DNA from: Agaricus subrufescens | Lineage: Eukaryota; Basidiomycota; Agaricomycetes; Agaricales; Agaricaceae | DNA: 64,000 bases | Direction: 5' to 3' | Assembly: GCA_029945375.1 (NCBI GenBank) | Contig: CM057062.1 | Location: 2,495,564 to 2,559,563, forward strand | The notes under the pieces: generated by a model | Seen by the model: only the letters and a program-made list of their open reading frames with translations | Told to the model about the DNA's origin: nothing | The model's database searches: none | In this document: positions 33,702-48,285 of the stretch, piece by piece | Position numbering within the stretch: position 1 is the first letter of the stretch | How the letters are laid out: each line of letters starts with the position of its first letter | Program-made: the position numbers and the translations under genes

Positions 33702-35203
33702 ATGCTGGTGCTGTCGCTGCTGGCCCTGGCCCTGCGCGCGCACGCCCAGTCGCGATCTCCGCTCGCCGTGAACGCCGTCGCCCGCTTCTCCTCGCAGTCC
33801 GCGGCCTTCGCCATCCCCGCCCAGTCGCAACTCACCATCACCGTCGCTCTGTGCTCCTCCCCCTCGCCCCCTCCCCGCGTCTTTATCTCCAACGCCACCA
33901 ACAGCGCCGAGGGGGACGACCCCGGCCCAGACGGCGGCCAGGACGTGTACGAGGTTTCGCTCCAGTACGGACTCGGGGACTTTACCGGGCCTTTTTCGAA
34001 TGGAGGAGTGCTTGCCATAGATGGCCTACCTCCGGGGGCTTCTTTCCAGCTCGGCGTCTCTACCAACGGTGCGTCATCCATTTCTTCACACAGACGTCCG
34101 CTCAATGCCCCGCAGGTCCTCTCCACGAATTTCTGTCCGACGTCCCTCTGTTTGGCGACTCTACGAACAACCAAGCCATCCTCTTCTCCCATCCCTTCAC
34201 CCGCCCTCCACTCACGCCCTCTCTCCAATTCCCCAATTATACTTTGCCTGCTGCAAATGCTACTCTACCAGACCCGCCCTCTTCTCCCCCAAACCTCACC
34301 CTTGTCGTTTCCAAGACATCAAATACGCCACTACTCCGCACCGCCTGTTTTCTGGAATCCTTGGCCACAAGTGCCACAGGCAAGGTCGTCAACAGTTCAT
34401 CATGGCTGCGGACTCCAGAGGACGGCTGGCGCACCGAATATCTTGTCGCAGGTCTCGAACCACAAACCAACTATACCGCCTTTGTCATCCAGGACGACAA
34501 CAAAGTCTCCGGTCCAATCAACTTCATCACCAAATCAACCTCCTTCCCCTGCACCCTCGTCCACTCCCTACCCTACTGTCCCTCAACCTCCTACGCCATC
34601 CCCCTCGCACCCCCCACCACCGACATCACCGCCAACTTCCCCATACACGACACCACAACTCTCCCCACCCAAATCCAAAACACTCTCATCCGAACTCTAC
34701 AAAATTTCACTGTATCCCTCTCCACGTTTGCTTGTGGTCGAGATTATTATTCGCCTATTGTCGGATGTGACCATTGCCAACGTGAATATCGGAAATGGCT
34801 TTGTACTGCTTTGTTTCCTCGTTGCACCGAAGCCAGTCCTTCCAACACCGAATTCATAACCCCCAATGCTAGTGCAAACGGCATCATCAACGCCATGCCC
34901 TCACCCTCTTCCTCCCAAACCGTTTTATCTGCTCTCTACCCCATTCCCTCACAATCAACGACGCCAAATCAATTACCATACATCACTCAAGCATACACGA
35001 AACTCCTCCCATGTATAGAAACCTGTACAGCCGTCGATCGTGCTTGTCCACCGTTCCTCAATTTTCGCTGTCCTACATCGCATTTTAATGGAGCGGCGAG
35101 TTATGGTTTTGGGTATGTTGATGGTGCGGATGGGGGTCAGGGGACGGGGGTGGTTCCGAGTGCGCAGGATAGATGGGGTAATGTTTGGTGTAATGCTGGA
35201 TGA
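33702..35203 (+). CDS. MID1: MID1-like stretch-activated calcium channel subunit
   Basis: Exons 33702-34068 and 34116-35203 (1,455 nt, 484 aa). The start at 33702 gives a clean signal peptide (MLVLSLLALALRAHAQS); an in-frame ATG at 33684 would precede it. The body is Ser/Thr/Pro-rich with many N-glycosylation sequons. The Cys-rich C-terminal half is typical of Mid1, the regulatory subunit of the fungal Cch1 plasma-membrane calcium channel: STFACGRDYYSPIVGC, then CTALFPRC, then PCIETCTAVDRACPPFLNFRC. It acts outside the membrane in calcium uptake during stress and mating. Its 5' end is repeated four times to the left as truncated stubs, showing that the duplication breakpoint lay inside exon 1. 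Confidence 0.88.
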
Positions 35204-35373
35204 ATGCTTTTCTGACCAAGAGATCGAGTTTTTTTTTTTTTTGGAAGGACGTATCATGTTTAGAGATTAGATTCATGCATTGTGTGTAATTTGGGTATAT
35301 TGCATATTTATCGTATATAAATGTATTTTCCAGTTCTCTTTTGGTGATATATAACAGACAGGCAAAAGATGGA

Positions 35374-36435
35374 TCAGGAGGAGGATAACACTACCACTCG
35401 TTCTCTTAACCACCTTTTCGTTCTGATCACTTTTAGGCGAGCGATGAATGTTGTTGTGATCCATGTTTTGCGGAGGATTCTTTTGGATTTGGAGTTGAGG
35501 GAGAAGTTGGGTTTTTCTTTTGAGATGATGGTGTCGGTTTGGATGTCTGATGTTGATGAGGATGAGGATAACCATTCGTCGGAGGAGAGGGAGAGGGGAT
35601 AGTCGTCTTGAGAGTTCTTTTTTAACAGTCCACGGAGGCGGTTTTCTACTCCTTCTTCTTCCTCTTCTTCATTCTTGAAGTCGAGATACGAATGTTGACA
35701 AGAAGACGACCAACTCGACAAGGCAGCAGAGGGAGGTGGAGTACGACACAAAGGAATCGAAGTCGAATACGCATATTCCGATTGTTCATCATCCAAACAC
35801 GGAATTAGTGGGGTAAACGTCTCCCAATAGGCTAAACTCTCCTTCCTCGTCTGTCCATCCAAAGTACTTTTTCTTGACGGGTTCTTCTTCCCAAACGCAA
35901 CACTATCCTCCTCCTCGCACAATGACCTCGAAAACGAAGACGATTCCTTCTCTCCCTCCTCCTGTTCGATACGTCGAAAAGGCCTATAATCAATATCATG
36001 CCAATATCCTTCCGGATCAGCACAATAATAACTTCTATAACTCTTCTTCATTTTCTTCCCCGCTTCCCACCTCGCAGTAACATGCGAATGACTCGAATGA
36101 TACGAATCTCGTCCAAGATAAACAGGATCCATTATCCTATACAATTCTTGTTCCTCCGCCAAGTCTTTTCGTGTTGGTTTCTTGTTATAGAAGTGTTTTT
36201 GAGTGTTTTTTTGTGTTGGAGTTGTATTATTGGTAGGGGTTGGGGTAGACGACGTGCAAGTGGAAGTGGAATTGGAATTTGAACTTGTAGTTGTCGTTGA
36301 TCTGCCACTGGATGGGGATATTGACCGACGGTGATGCAGAGGAGGTGTTATAAAAGAAGAAGAACAGGAAGAAGGTGATGGAGGAGGAGATGATGGTAGA
36401 GTGGTATGATAAAGTCTTCTTCCACAACCTATCAT
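35374..36435 (-). CDS. Hypothetical Ser/Thr-rich protein, single exon
   Basis: One uninterrupted frame of 353 codons (start 36435). The N-terminal 90 residues are almost all Ser, Thr, Pro and Asn in homopolymer-like runs. The middle has charged segments (DPVYLGRDSYHSSHSHVTARWEAG, split here as DPVYLGRDSY and HSSHSHVTARW; also GYWHDIDYRPF) and an acidic run of six Glu. The C-terminus is basic (KSKRILRKTW, then KVIRTKRWLRER). No domain is recognised and no membrane segment is clear. It converges with MID1, with stops 170 bp apart. A real lineage-specific gene is plausible, but low complexity alone can keep a frame open. Confidence 0.5.
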   Translation of the reverse strand: MIGCGRRLYHTTLPSSPPPSPSSCSSSFITPPLHHRRSISPSSGRSTTTTSSNSNSTSTCTSSTPTPTNNTTPTQKNTQKHFYNKKPTRKDLAEEQELYRIMDPVYLGRDSYHSSHSHVTARWEAGKKMKKSYRSYYCADPEGYWHDIDYRPFRRIEQEEGEKESSSFSRSLCEEEDSVAFGKKNPSRKSTLDGQTRKESLAYWETFTPLIPCLDDEQSEYAYSTSIPLCRTPPPSAALSSWSSSCQHSYLDFKNEEEEEEGVENRLRGLLKKNSQDDYPLSLSSDEWLSSSSSTSDIQTDTIISKEKPNFSLNSKSKRILRKTWITTTFIARLKVIRTKRWLRERVVVLSSS

Positions 36436-37562
36436 AGTATAATCGTTTCTTCAAAGCGTGAATAGAGACGAGGAGTAGAGGGAGAGTATGAAAGAAAGGC
36501 AACGAGAATGATAACTTGAAAGCAATGGCGAATACTACCGTCCCTCATCACATCTACCACAAGGTATTTATCCCTCTCATCCCTGTGCACAGACATTCAA
36601 TGCGGAGTGGCAAGAGCGAAATAGCGAAATAGCGGAGTGAATGAAATGAGTGAGTGGATGTCAATGCGACTGTACAGCCTGTGTCCAAGCGTCCCCCCTC
36701 CAGCCTAGTAGAGTAGTTATCCCCGGAGTGTCCCAACGTGTACCATCATCAGTGGCTATTAACTTCTTTCCACGTTTCATTTCTAGAGAGCAAGTGGCGT
36801 TCGCAAAGGAGGGGGGGTCAGAGTTACGAGAAAGAGAGAGAGAAAGAAAGAGAAAGGTATCCCAACACGCTTGGCCGCCTGGACCTGATCATTAACACAC
36901 ACACACACACAATTCAGAATGAATGGTCAAAGTATACAGAACCACTCAAGCATAGCTTTTCAAATGTGCCTCAACACGAGGATGACGTTGGCAGTCAAGA
37001 GAGAAATAGAAAAAAAGTGCATCATTCAGAAGCAGTGGTCCAAGCGTACTCGGAAGGGTTGTTGCTGCTATACATCCCAACAAAGAATTTTCTGAATCGA
37101 ACAAAAAAAAAAAACTTGATGTCTGCGTCTGGACCGTGCACGAGTGAGTGGATGTGACCAGAGTGCTGAAAATTTGAGATGGTAGCAGAATCAGGGTTAA
37201 TGTAACCATGCGGTATTTTTCCTCGCCACTGCAGGGTTCGGAATAGCCAAAAGGTGGGTGTTTTCCGTTATACTTGTGTGAAGGAGAAATTCCTAGCAAG
37301 CTTGATAGCTTGAATTCAAAAAAGCAAAACTAGAGATTATGCAGCTGATAATTTACATTGGTCATGACGTTTTAATGTGTACATCAAGAAGATACTGAAA
37401 AGACAAAATCAGCAGCGTCGGCTAGTTCAAGTCTTGTAGCGCCTCAACTCCCTTCTTACCCTGGGGCCTAGTCTCAGGCCACAGCGTAGCGAACCAGGGT
37501 TATTACACCTCGGACATTGGTCAGGTTGACCCTTCCGGTATAAGTTAGCAAATCGCAATGAA
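36436..37562. other. Intergenic with simple repeats
   Basis: Upstream of the Ser-rich gene and downstream of the oxidase. Contains a GA-rich tract (about 36820-36856) and an (AC)n microsatellite (36896-36911). Open frames on both strands are low-complexity noise. No gene recognised. Confidence 0.5.
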
Positions 37563-39298
37563 TCAGCGTTTCCAACTGGTAAGATAGTGTTCCGGGAACC
37601 ATTCCGGTGCTTCCCATTCATCATTCGTCATTTTCGCTACAATCATTCCAGCAACAGCCTCCGCCCTTTAACCACGATAAGCAAACAATAATAAAATCAA
37701 AGACTATAACTCGGACTTACGCGCCAAGCCCCCGAGGCATCCCATGTCCCGTAAATCCTGCGGCAATATACTGTCCATCCAACTCAGGTATCGGACCTAC
37801 GATTGGCTCCCCATCAGATGTAAATCCCATGATACCCGTCTTCAGACTGGTCAATGTATGTAAAATGATAAATCGGACTCGTAACTCACCCATTCCATCT
37901 CTGGTTCGCGACCTTGCTCGAACAGATCCGTGCCATTCCAAAGATCCGGTAAGAACCGTTTCAAAGTCTTACTCACTGCCTCATTAAGTGCGCTATCATC
38001 CATCGTATATTGCTCTTGCATGGGACCAGAAGTATCGCGTCCTCCGCCGAGGAGCACAAGCGGGGGTTCACGCGTCGTTGCATTGTCTGAACGCTCCTCT
38101 GGTCTTGGAAACCAATACTCGTTACCCCAGTTTGCTCCCCACGAATGACGTTGTAGACGATCTAGAGAGGATTTAGCACGGAGGGCGATCATTTGTGCGC
38201 GAGTGGGTATTATTTTATCTTGATATTCAGGTAGAAGGTAGGAGGCATAAGCGTTCGTGGCATGGATTACGTTATTGCATGTCAAGGAACCGCGAGGTGT
38301 TTCTACAGTCCATTTTGAGTTCGATCTTTTCAGGGGAAGAACGTGATCATCGAGAAACGAGGGGGTGATAGACGTGACTGGAGTGAGAGTATGCAGTTTT
38401 ACTTTGGATGAGGAGTTTGAAAGTGAGGAGTTGAATAGGAACGTAACGAATTTTAGAGGCCAAAGATTGTGAGATGGAAAGAAAACGCCAGGATAGTCTA
38501 CTCCGTATTGCTATACGAAAGGCTGATTAGTGCTCATATCTTAGCTCAGTCAGTAGGATCATACCTCTAACACCACATCTCTGCTCAGAAACTTAACATC
38601 CTTCAAGTCTACACCATCTGCTTGGGCATCCTTATAATCCCGTACAGCCTGCTGAGCCTCCTCGTCTTCAAAGAACAACGTAATATGATCCCCCTGAACA
38701 AGGTCGACCGCATCTACTAAATCATGGGAATGAACGATATCCACGATTGATGATGCCACATGGTCCTCAAGCAAATAGCTCTTCTTCGCATTCTCTTTTC
38801 CATAATGACTTTTACGGGAACCGAAATCATGGAAGAAGTTCCGCGTGAGATGTCCTCCGTTCCTGCCTGTAGCGCCAGAACCTGAAGGTAGAAAGATTTT
38901 CCCGACTTGAAATGAGTTCTATCTCACGAAGATGGTCACCCACAGAATTCGCGTGCTTCTAGGACGACGATTTTCTTATCGATGCCGGCCCTACTGAGCA
39001 TCCTTTGAAGATGATAGACCGCCGATATTCCTGTGATTCCGGACCCAATAACACACACATCTATATCCTCATCTCCAAAGCCCAAATCTCCGGTGCTCCC
39101 TTCGCGCGCCAAAGGATTCACACCCGGTTGGTCCAACCAGAACGACTTGGTCGGATTGGAGACCGGAAGCGTTAACCATGGCGGCCTGGAATAGTTAGAG
39201 AGCAACCAAGGTGCCTGTTGAAACAGAAGTTGACAGTTTGACGCAGCGATAATCAGAAACAAGAAGCCAGCTGTGAGCAGGCGTGAGTGTTTAGACAT
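37563..39298 (-). CDS. FAD-dependent oxidoreductase, DAO/PuuB type, with signal peptide
   Basis: Minus-strand exons: 39298-38944, 38881-38565, 38510-37890, 37839-37721, 37665-37563 (1,515 nt, 504 aa). The start at 39298 puts a hydrophobic leader first (MSKHSRLLTAGFLFLIIAAS), suggesting entry to the secretory route. The FAD Rossmann motif CVIGSGITGISAVYHL is at residues 82-97. Joining exons 1 and 2 yields EFCSGATGRNGGHL, the usual second motif. The C-terminal FAD motif is GFTSDGEPIVGPIP, then AAGFTGHGMPRGLGAAEAVAG. The family oxidises amines or amino acids and makes H2O2; the substrate is unknown. The last exon ends with a short tail (EAPEWFPEHYLTSWKR). Confidence 0.87.
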
Positions 39299-39842
39299 TG
39301 TTGAGTGAGAAGAGCGAACCAGCATTTACGTACTATGTTAGTTCGAGTCTATTTTTATCGTTTGATGGCTCACGCGAATACCCGATATCGGGGCCAATAA
39401 TAAAAGAGCCTGCTCTCCGCAGCTCAACCAGTGAATGTCAGAACATTGTCGGGTTTATTCATCATTATTCATTTCTATGTCGGCCCGCGATCCTTTACAA
39501 GGTGAAAATGGGATGGGTTGACGCGACACCTCTAAATATTCCTCTCAGGAGATAGTGAATCTCCATTATGAACGACTTTCCATTCAGGGCATATAAGTGG
39601 CCTGAGGAAATGAACTTGGGCTGCAACGCCGCCACATTTCCTCTATAATTTACTAACATTAATTACCTCGTTCCTTGCCTCCGAGATTGCACAAGCCTTT
39701 TTCCATGGGATCTGGAGAGCTACTGGTCGACTCTGAGGTCAGTATGATGAGTGAAGTGGAGGCAGAGGAATCTGAGGCCATGGCGTAACTCATTTAATTA
39801 CCGTGGGAACATTCAGGACATTGGCTCTGTCGACATTCTACA
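39299..39842. other. Intergenic, no gene seen
   Basis: Holds the promoter of the oxidase and the 3' UTR of the DEAH helicase. Plus-strand frames entering 39751-40165 are shadows of the helicase end. Nothing else recognised. Confidence 0.5.
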
Positions 39843-42638
<2,796 letters not shown>

Positions 42639-43893
42639 TGTTCACGCGTCAACGAGGGAGGTACTAATCACTGTCAGTGGTAATGGCGCCCAAATAGTAT
42701 CGTGTGAATATGGCAGTGCTTCGGTGTCGTAGTGTACATAACACCATTTATTCTTACATTTATCAGTGTCTCCTATTGTTTATAATCATCGTGGTTAGAA
42801 GGCGGCCCCAAATAAGCCAAGTGAGCTCCTGAAGATCTTGACTACCCAACTGACCTTCAAAGGAGGGTTAAGTGACACTCTCTAGGTAGGTTGTTCGCAG
42901 CCTTGCTGCTTTTGAACAGCACGCTAAATTTGGACCTGGTTGATTATTAATGATCAATTAACAAATGTACTTACCTTTAAAGATTCAGAGTCCAGCTACG
43001 TGCTTCAGCAAGCACAAGGTTCAATGTGATATGAGACCCTGATATCATATGGTACCATTGAGTTAAGAGCAGACATTTCGTAGAGAACGCTGGACAAATT
43101 TATACTAGATAAAGATTGATATTGAAAACGGGCACGGGTTGACAGGCGCGGGAAAGCGCGTTGATTGACCAAAGCTCTTCCACTCCACTTGGGATCCGAA
43201 AGTTGCAAGATGGCCAGGCACTCTCATGAACACGCGAGGGTACCGAACTTGATAGGCTCAGCACATGTGCGACAAGCTGTCCATTTCCTGAAGGTGAGAG
43301 AAGATGAAACCTGATTTAGTGTCCGTGTCAAGGTGATTGCTCAGATCCTCGGGGCTAGTGAAATGGAACACAGTAAAAACAAGCTGTTGGGAAAATGATT
43401 AGAAGTTGTTGTGTATGTGTGTGTGAATTTATGAGCTATAAGGTCAGACTTCGAGCAATAATATATGATATCTCTGACCAATGACTGCTTGTGACAGATT
43501 GCGTATTTTGTGTCCCACGAGGACTATGTGACAAGGAGTCAAGCAAATAATGTCGATTGAAGGAATGAGGAGACTTTGAATTAAGGATACAACTGTGAAA
43601 AATCGATGCACGCTCGTTTTTGTGACCCGGGGCAGCAGGGGAACCCAACAGGTGGGTTTGGACCGCTGTCTCACTTGCGAAGGCTCCTCATGCTATTCTT
43701 GGAAAGACACAGGAATAGAAGTTCTATTAATATTCTGCCCTTCGACGAAGTGCTGTTGATCGTTTCATGTGCTTCAACAAGGATTCTCTCATGCATAAAG
43801 GATATTCATCCAGATTATCAGCGATTGCTTCTAGTATATAAAGGTAGAGGTACGTTCGATCCATAAGCTTTTTCTTAGCAGATTCAGCGCGCA
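42639..43893. other. Intergenic; includes segment duplicated in inverted form at 12690-12866
   Basis: No gene recognised in 1.25 kb. About 43390-43570 is the source or sister of the inverted repeat at 12690-12866. A TATA-like agtatataaagg lies at about 43834-43845, roughly 50 bp before the protease start codon. Confidence 0.55.
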
Positions 43894-45730
43894 ATGTTGT
43901 CTGCAAGCTTTGTAACTATCGGTCTCCTCGCTTTGTCTGCTGCGGCTACCCCGCTCGTCCAAGTCCGCAACTCTCCTATTACGCTTCCCATCTCAAGGAG
44001 GGTCAACACAACTAGCGTACACAACTTGCTTAGGCATGACGTCGCTAGAGTTAGGGCATTGAAGGCTCGCGCCAAGGCCGTTCAAGGTGGTGCAAGTTTC
44101 GAAGAGGCGGCTATAGTAAATCAGCCCCTTGATAATCAGGCTGTCACGTACATCGCATCTGTCGGTGTTGGCTCTCCAGCGACTTTCTGTGAGTTCCGTC
44201 ATTTCTAGGTATGGTGGCGTGATCGTGTTGACGAGGAATGTTTGCAGACGATCTGATCCTTGACACTGGAAGGTTTGTTTTCTCAACATATTTCTTGTTA
44301 CATAAAAGCCAATGATACTGACTGTTCGAAAGCTCCAACACGTGGGTTGGTGCTACACGAGCATATGTACGAACATCAACCAGTGTAGACACCGGAAATC
44401 GCGTGGTAGGTATTCGTATCCACCTTTTGACATATCATTTAAGGTTCTCTCTAGTCGGTGACATACGGATCAGGATCCTTCTCGGGTAAGCATACCGGTA
44501 TATACTTGATGTCTATTCGTTAAATCTTTTTTTAGGAGAAGAATTTACGGACACTGTGACGCTCGGATCCCTCACTATTCCCAGGCAATCTATCGGCGTT
44601 GCATCTAGGGTAGGTTTAATTAAGTAGGTCATACTTTCAGCTCACGTCCTTGCGCAGTCCACTGGATTCGAGGGCACCGATGGTATCTTAGGGTACATAT
44701 CACCTCTTAGCATTCAAATTAAACAGACTCATTGATGTCGTTCAATGTAGCATAGGCCCTGTCGACCTTACAGAAGGTATTTAACAGCCATCACCTATAG
44801 CTCGAACCCATACTCACGATCTGCTGGATTAGGAACACTTAGTCCCTCTACTAGCTCGTTGATCCCAACTGTCACAGACAATCTGTTTGCTAATGGAGCT
44901 ATTAACGCCAACGAAATTGGCATTTCGTTCCAGCCCACAAATAGTCTTGACATTGTTAACGGAGAAATTACCTGGGGTGGGTTCAGATCACTCATTGCCG
45001 GTAGCATACTAATTATGATCGTTTGCTACAGGTGGCGTTGATTCTTCTAAGATTACGGGATCCGTCAACTTCATGTACGTATAACGGGGCTTCTAGCACA
45101 AAATGATTTTGAACAAGTCCCATATTTAGCCCTCTCACTACTACTTCTCAGTCAAGCTTTTTCTGGGGCATCAATCAATCCGTCCGCTATGGTTCTTCGA
45201 CCAACATCCTTTCAACGACGGCTGGAATTGTCGACACTGGTAAGGCATCCGCAAACAGTTCCAGTTCTATGCTCATTAACCTGAATAGGTACTACGCTGG
45301 TCCTTCTCGCGTCTGATGCGATATCCCGTTATCGATCTGCAACGGGAGCCGTTCAGGATAACACTACAGGACTCTTGCGTTTAACTACTGCTCAATTCGC
45401 AAACCTGCAGAGTTTGTTCTTCACAGCCGGTGGTGTACGTTCAAACTATCTGATCCAAAAGTAAAACGTGTTCTCAATGGTCATTCCTTGTAGCACACTT
45501 TCGAATTAACTGCCAACGCCCAAATCTGGCCCCGCAATCTCAACTCAGCCATCGGTGGGAATGCGAATAGCGTATACTTGATCGTTGGCGACCTTGGATC
45601 ACCTAGCGGTGAAGGCTTTGATTTCGTTAATGGATATACCTTCCTCGAGCGTTACTATTCAGTCTTTGATACTGCTAACCGTCGTGTTGGATTTGCAACT
45701 ACTCCATTTACATTCGCTACGACTAACTAG
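43894..45730 (+). CDS. Aspartic protease A1 (polyporopepsin-like), intact
   Basis: A multi-exon gene. Exon 1 (43894-44188) starts MLSASFVTIGLLALSAAATP (signal peptide) and a short propeptide with LKARAKAVQGG. The first catalytic Asp lies in LILDTGSSNTW, whose serine codon is split by an intron. It is followed by SVTYGSGSFSG (flap region), EEFTDTVTLGSLTIP, then STGFEGTDGILG and IGPVDLTEG. The second Asp is in GIVDTGTTLVLLASDA, also spliced. The end reads RRVGFATTPFTFATTN before TAG at 45728-45730. The enzyme is a secreted acid protease. All junctions keep phase, unlike the two relics at 10705 and 12863. It sits 284 bp from the stop of membrane-protein copy B; this pair is the unit that was duplicated. 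Exact exon ends in the middle carry some uncertainty. Confidence 0.88.
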
Positions 45731-46014
45731 GAGTTTTTGTATGGATATGACATAAATAGGGCATTACGATAACATTGTCACATGCTAGTGGATTTGTGTG
45801 TATGATTTACAGGCGGAGTGGGAGTAGAAACATCTCGTTTCATCCATTCAAGTAAGATGATCCGTCTGAATTCGTAGAACCAAATATCGAAATCTCCCAT
45901 ATGTCTAGGGAAATTCCCAGAATAGCCTTGGCGATGCTCATCACCCCCCTTTGCTGCTGCTGTGTAGTGAGTGCGATCTTAGGCCTGCGGTGAGGCCGGT
46001 CTGCTGAATCATGG

Positions 46015-47193
46015 TCATATGTATGGCCTTGTAGTATCTTCGCTGGTAGTCGAACGGCGAGCAAAAGTAGGCATGCTATGTTCCGCAACGTTTGTGTCTT
46101 TGACCGATGTTCTGTTGCTTGTAACACGGTACAGTGCAAGTAGAGGGGGCGTCACCTGTAGGTCAGATCAGAACTGGATCATTCAGAACGTATGATGCAA
46201 GGCGTACTCACTTGGACCTGGGTTAATAGAAAAGGTACCATAACCAACGAGGGCGATTTGATGGAATAGGCAATCATGAAAAATATGCTGAAGGAAGATA
46301 ATAACAAGTTGCATTCGAGGAGCATGGTTACTATACCCATATATTCGACCTGGAGATGCTTCCCCAGAGATCTGAGGAGTGAGCGTCGATAAATCAATAG
46401 GCAAATACTGATCATGCTCGTCAGTTCCCAGTGCAGAGCAGTAGCGGTAGCTCCCCAGATCAAAATCCAGTTTTTGGAAGCCAAGTAGTGCGAGAGATGA
46501 GATGGCGACAAAACTTGTATGACAAATATTGTGCCAGATACTATCAAGTTCTCGATTCATGCGACTCATCGTGAAATGATCAGGAACGACGAACCTGTTG
46601 AGGCACAAAACAAAATAAATGGTATACTCATCACTGTCCCGTGCCACACAGCGCCTCTATGGCAAAAGGATCCTGCCACTGAATACTTCTGTAGGATGGA
46701 ACATGTTCTGATCTAGCAAAACAGACATTGTCGATGTAGGGTCGGATGACAGGGAAGCTAAATTACATACCAGACGAAGGCTGGTGCAAACATGGCAGAT
46801 GATCGACAGGATATACGCCACCCTCAGTGTCGTTACATGTTGGAAAACATGTTCCACCAGATATTGCGCTGGGCCGCTTGATGAAATCTCTGCTCCGCTA
46901 TAGGCACTTTTACCCACTATGATGACCGGAATCATGCTGGCAGTCGCGAAAGCAAAGAGAATAAATGCGAAAGCAAACGAGTAGCGAGCTCTCGATTTAA
47001 TCTCGGAATCCACATGAATCCGAGGGCTATGTTTTCTTACATAGCGCTGAGTCTCAGGTAAAAGGAGACGCATGGAAGAAATAGCTAGAGCGAAGTTGAG
47101 TCCATAACACATGGAAGATAGGATGATTCCATAGAACCAGTAATTCTCGCTTCTTTGGAGAAATTCTGGATCAGCGAGGTCGGAAGGATACAT
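46015..47193 (-). CDS. Multi-span membrane protein, family copy B, intact
   Basis: Same four-exon plan as copy A. Exon 1 from 47193 encodes MYPSDLADPEFLQRSENYWF and three hydrophobic segments up to TSLRLV. Exon 2 begins IRTxSIL. Exon 3 begins VSGTIFVIQVLSPSHLSHYL and ends SLVMVPFLLTQVQ. Exon 4 encodes VTPPLLALYRVTSNR and a polar tail to the TGA at 46015-46017. It is very similar to copy A, including the introns, and both are linked to aspartic-protease sequence. No function is known to me; a receptor or transporter is possible. Confidence 0.8.
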
Positions 47194-47946
47194 GTTGGTG
47201 AGAGGATAACAAAGTGACGAATCAAACCTTTGCGGATGTGAGATATAACCTCACAGTCCCGTGGCAAACGGTCTCAGTCAGCACTGGATTATCAGTGATC
47301 TGGCGTTATAAATGGTATCATCAACCCGAAACGTGCGGAGTTCAAGAGAATCTCAGCTTTGGTTACGTTACACTGTAGTGGTACTACTGATTATCGCCTA
47401 GTCGCCCTGTAGTTTTCACGAGTCTTGCCATCCTGCTACAGAAGATTTATGTCTTGTAATAAGTTGATGTAGTACTGATCTACTCTACAGCTACTTTTGG
47501 GGTGCTAAGACTACTCAAAGACCACGCTTAATCTAGATCTCTTGAAGCTGTTTTACACAGGCGTGGTGATCGGTGGTATTCAGTGAACACTAGGCCCCAT
47601 GCACCGCCGTAGCCATCCTGGACTGAGTAATCCACCTTGTTCGTGGCCGGACAGGTTCATCAAAGGATACATTTAAGGTCGGGGCAGGGAACGCAGCTAG
47701 TTCGCCACGAATGCGCCCCTATCCTCTTACCTGCGCAGTTGACCTTGACCTTGACACCTTCCTCCGTGGATGTATAGGGTGAGCAGGTGGGAATGAATTA
47801 TCAAGGGTGCATTATAATATATGCAATGTACAATTCATAGGAGAGCAACAATAATAATCAGGATTTGTCCCCGACCAAACGTATTTTTGTACCAAACATG
47901 AACACACATACGGGCCTAACTCCCGAGATCAAGTTGAATTTGCGCC
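47194..47946. other. Intergenic upstream of copy B; left target duplication at 47936-47946
   Basis: Partly repeats the sequence upstream of copy A (gcgcccctatcc and ttacctg near 47711 against 12660). At its right end GAATTTGCGCC (47936-47946) is the left copy of the 11-bp target duplication of the large element. No gene seen. Confidence 0.6.
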
Positions 47947-48051
47947 AGGCTCCTACCCAGCTCGCTTGACATTGTTCGCACGTTTGGCCAAATAGGCCCA
48001 AACACCTCGTAAAGAGGTGTGCTTACATGTAAGCGGCTGGCACCACTCCTT
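47947..48051 (+). repeat. Left inverted terminal repeat of the 8.3-kb element
   Basis: Outer tip AGGCTCCTACCCAGCTC, inner block GTAAGCGGCTGGCACCA ending about 48045. Between them a small palindrome cacctcgtaaagaggtg (48004-48020) can form a hairpin. Confidence 0.85.
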
Positions 48052-48285
48052 TCTCGGGCATCACCGAGCTATGTTCCCGCGCGTGTCAGAGGCAAAAAAA
48101 TATTATCTAATTTACATATCTGCTTATATAAAATGTGTGACCGTAACACATGCTAATTCAGGATAGTGTCATTCATGCTAAAATAAGAGGGACGTATGCT
48201 CCTGCTCTTTGCGAGCAGCTACCATGAATAGATACCCAGAAAAAACATATAATGTCACAGACTCTATCGTTTCTTCAGCAGCCTC

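Noticed and set aside
33581..34228. Minus-strand 215-codon frame
   Set aside because: Antisense to the MID1 signal peptide and first exon; composition is a mirror of the GC-rich MID1 codons.
36896..36911. (AC)n run as a regulatory element
   Set aside because: Ordinary microsatellite in an intergenic region; nothing links it to a gene.
37430..37562. Possible tRNA-like or small-RNA gene downstream of the oxidase
   Set aside because: No cloverleaf with conserved arms could be drawn; probably 3' UTR.
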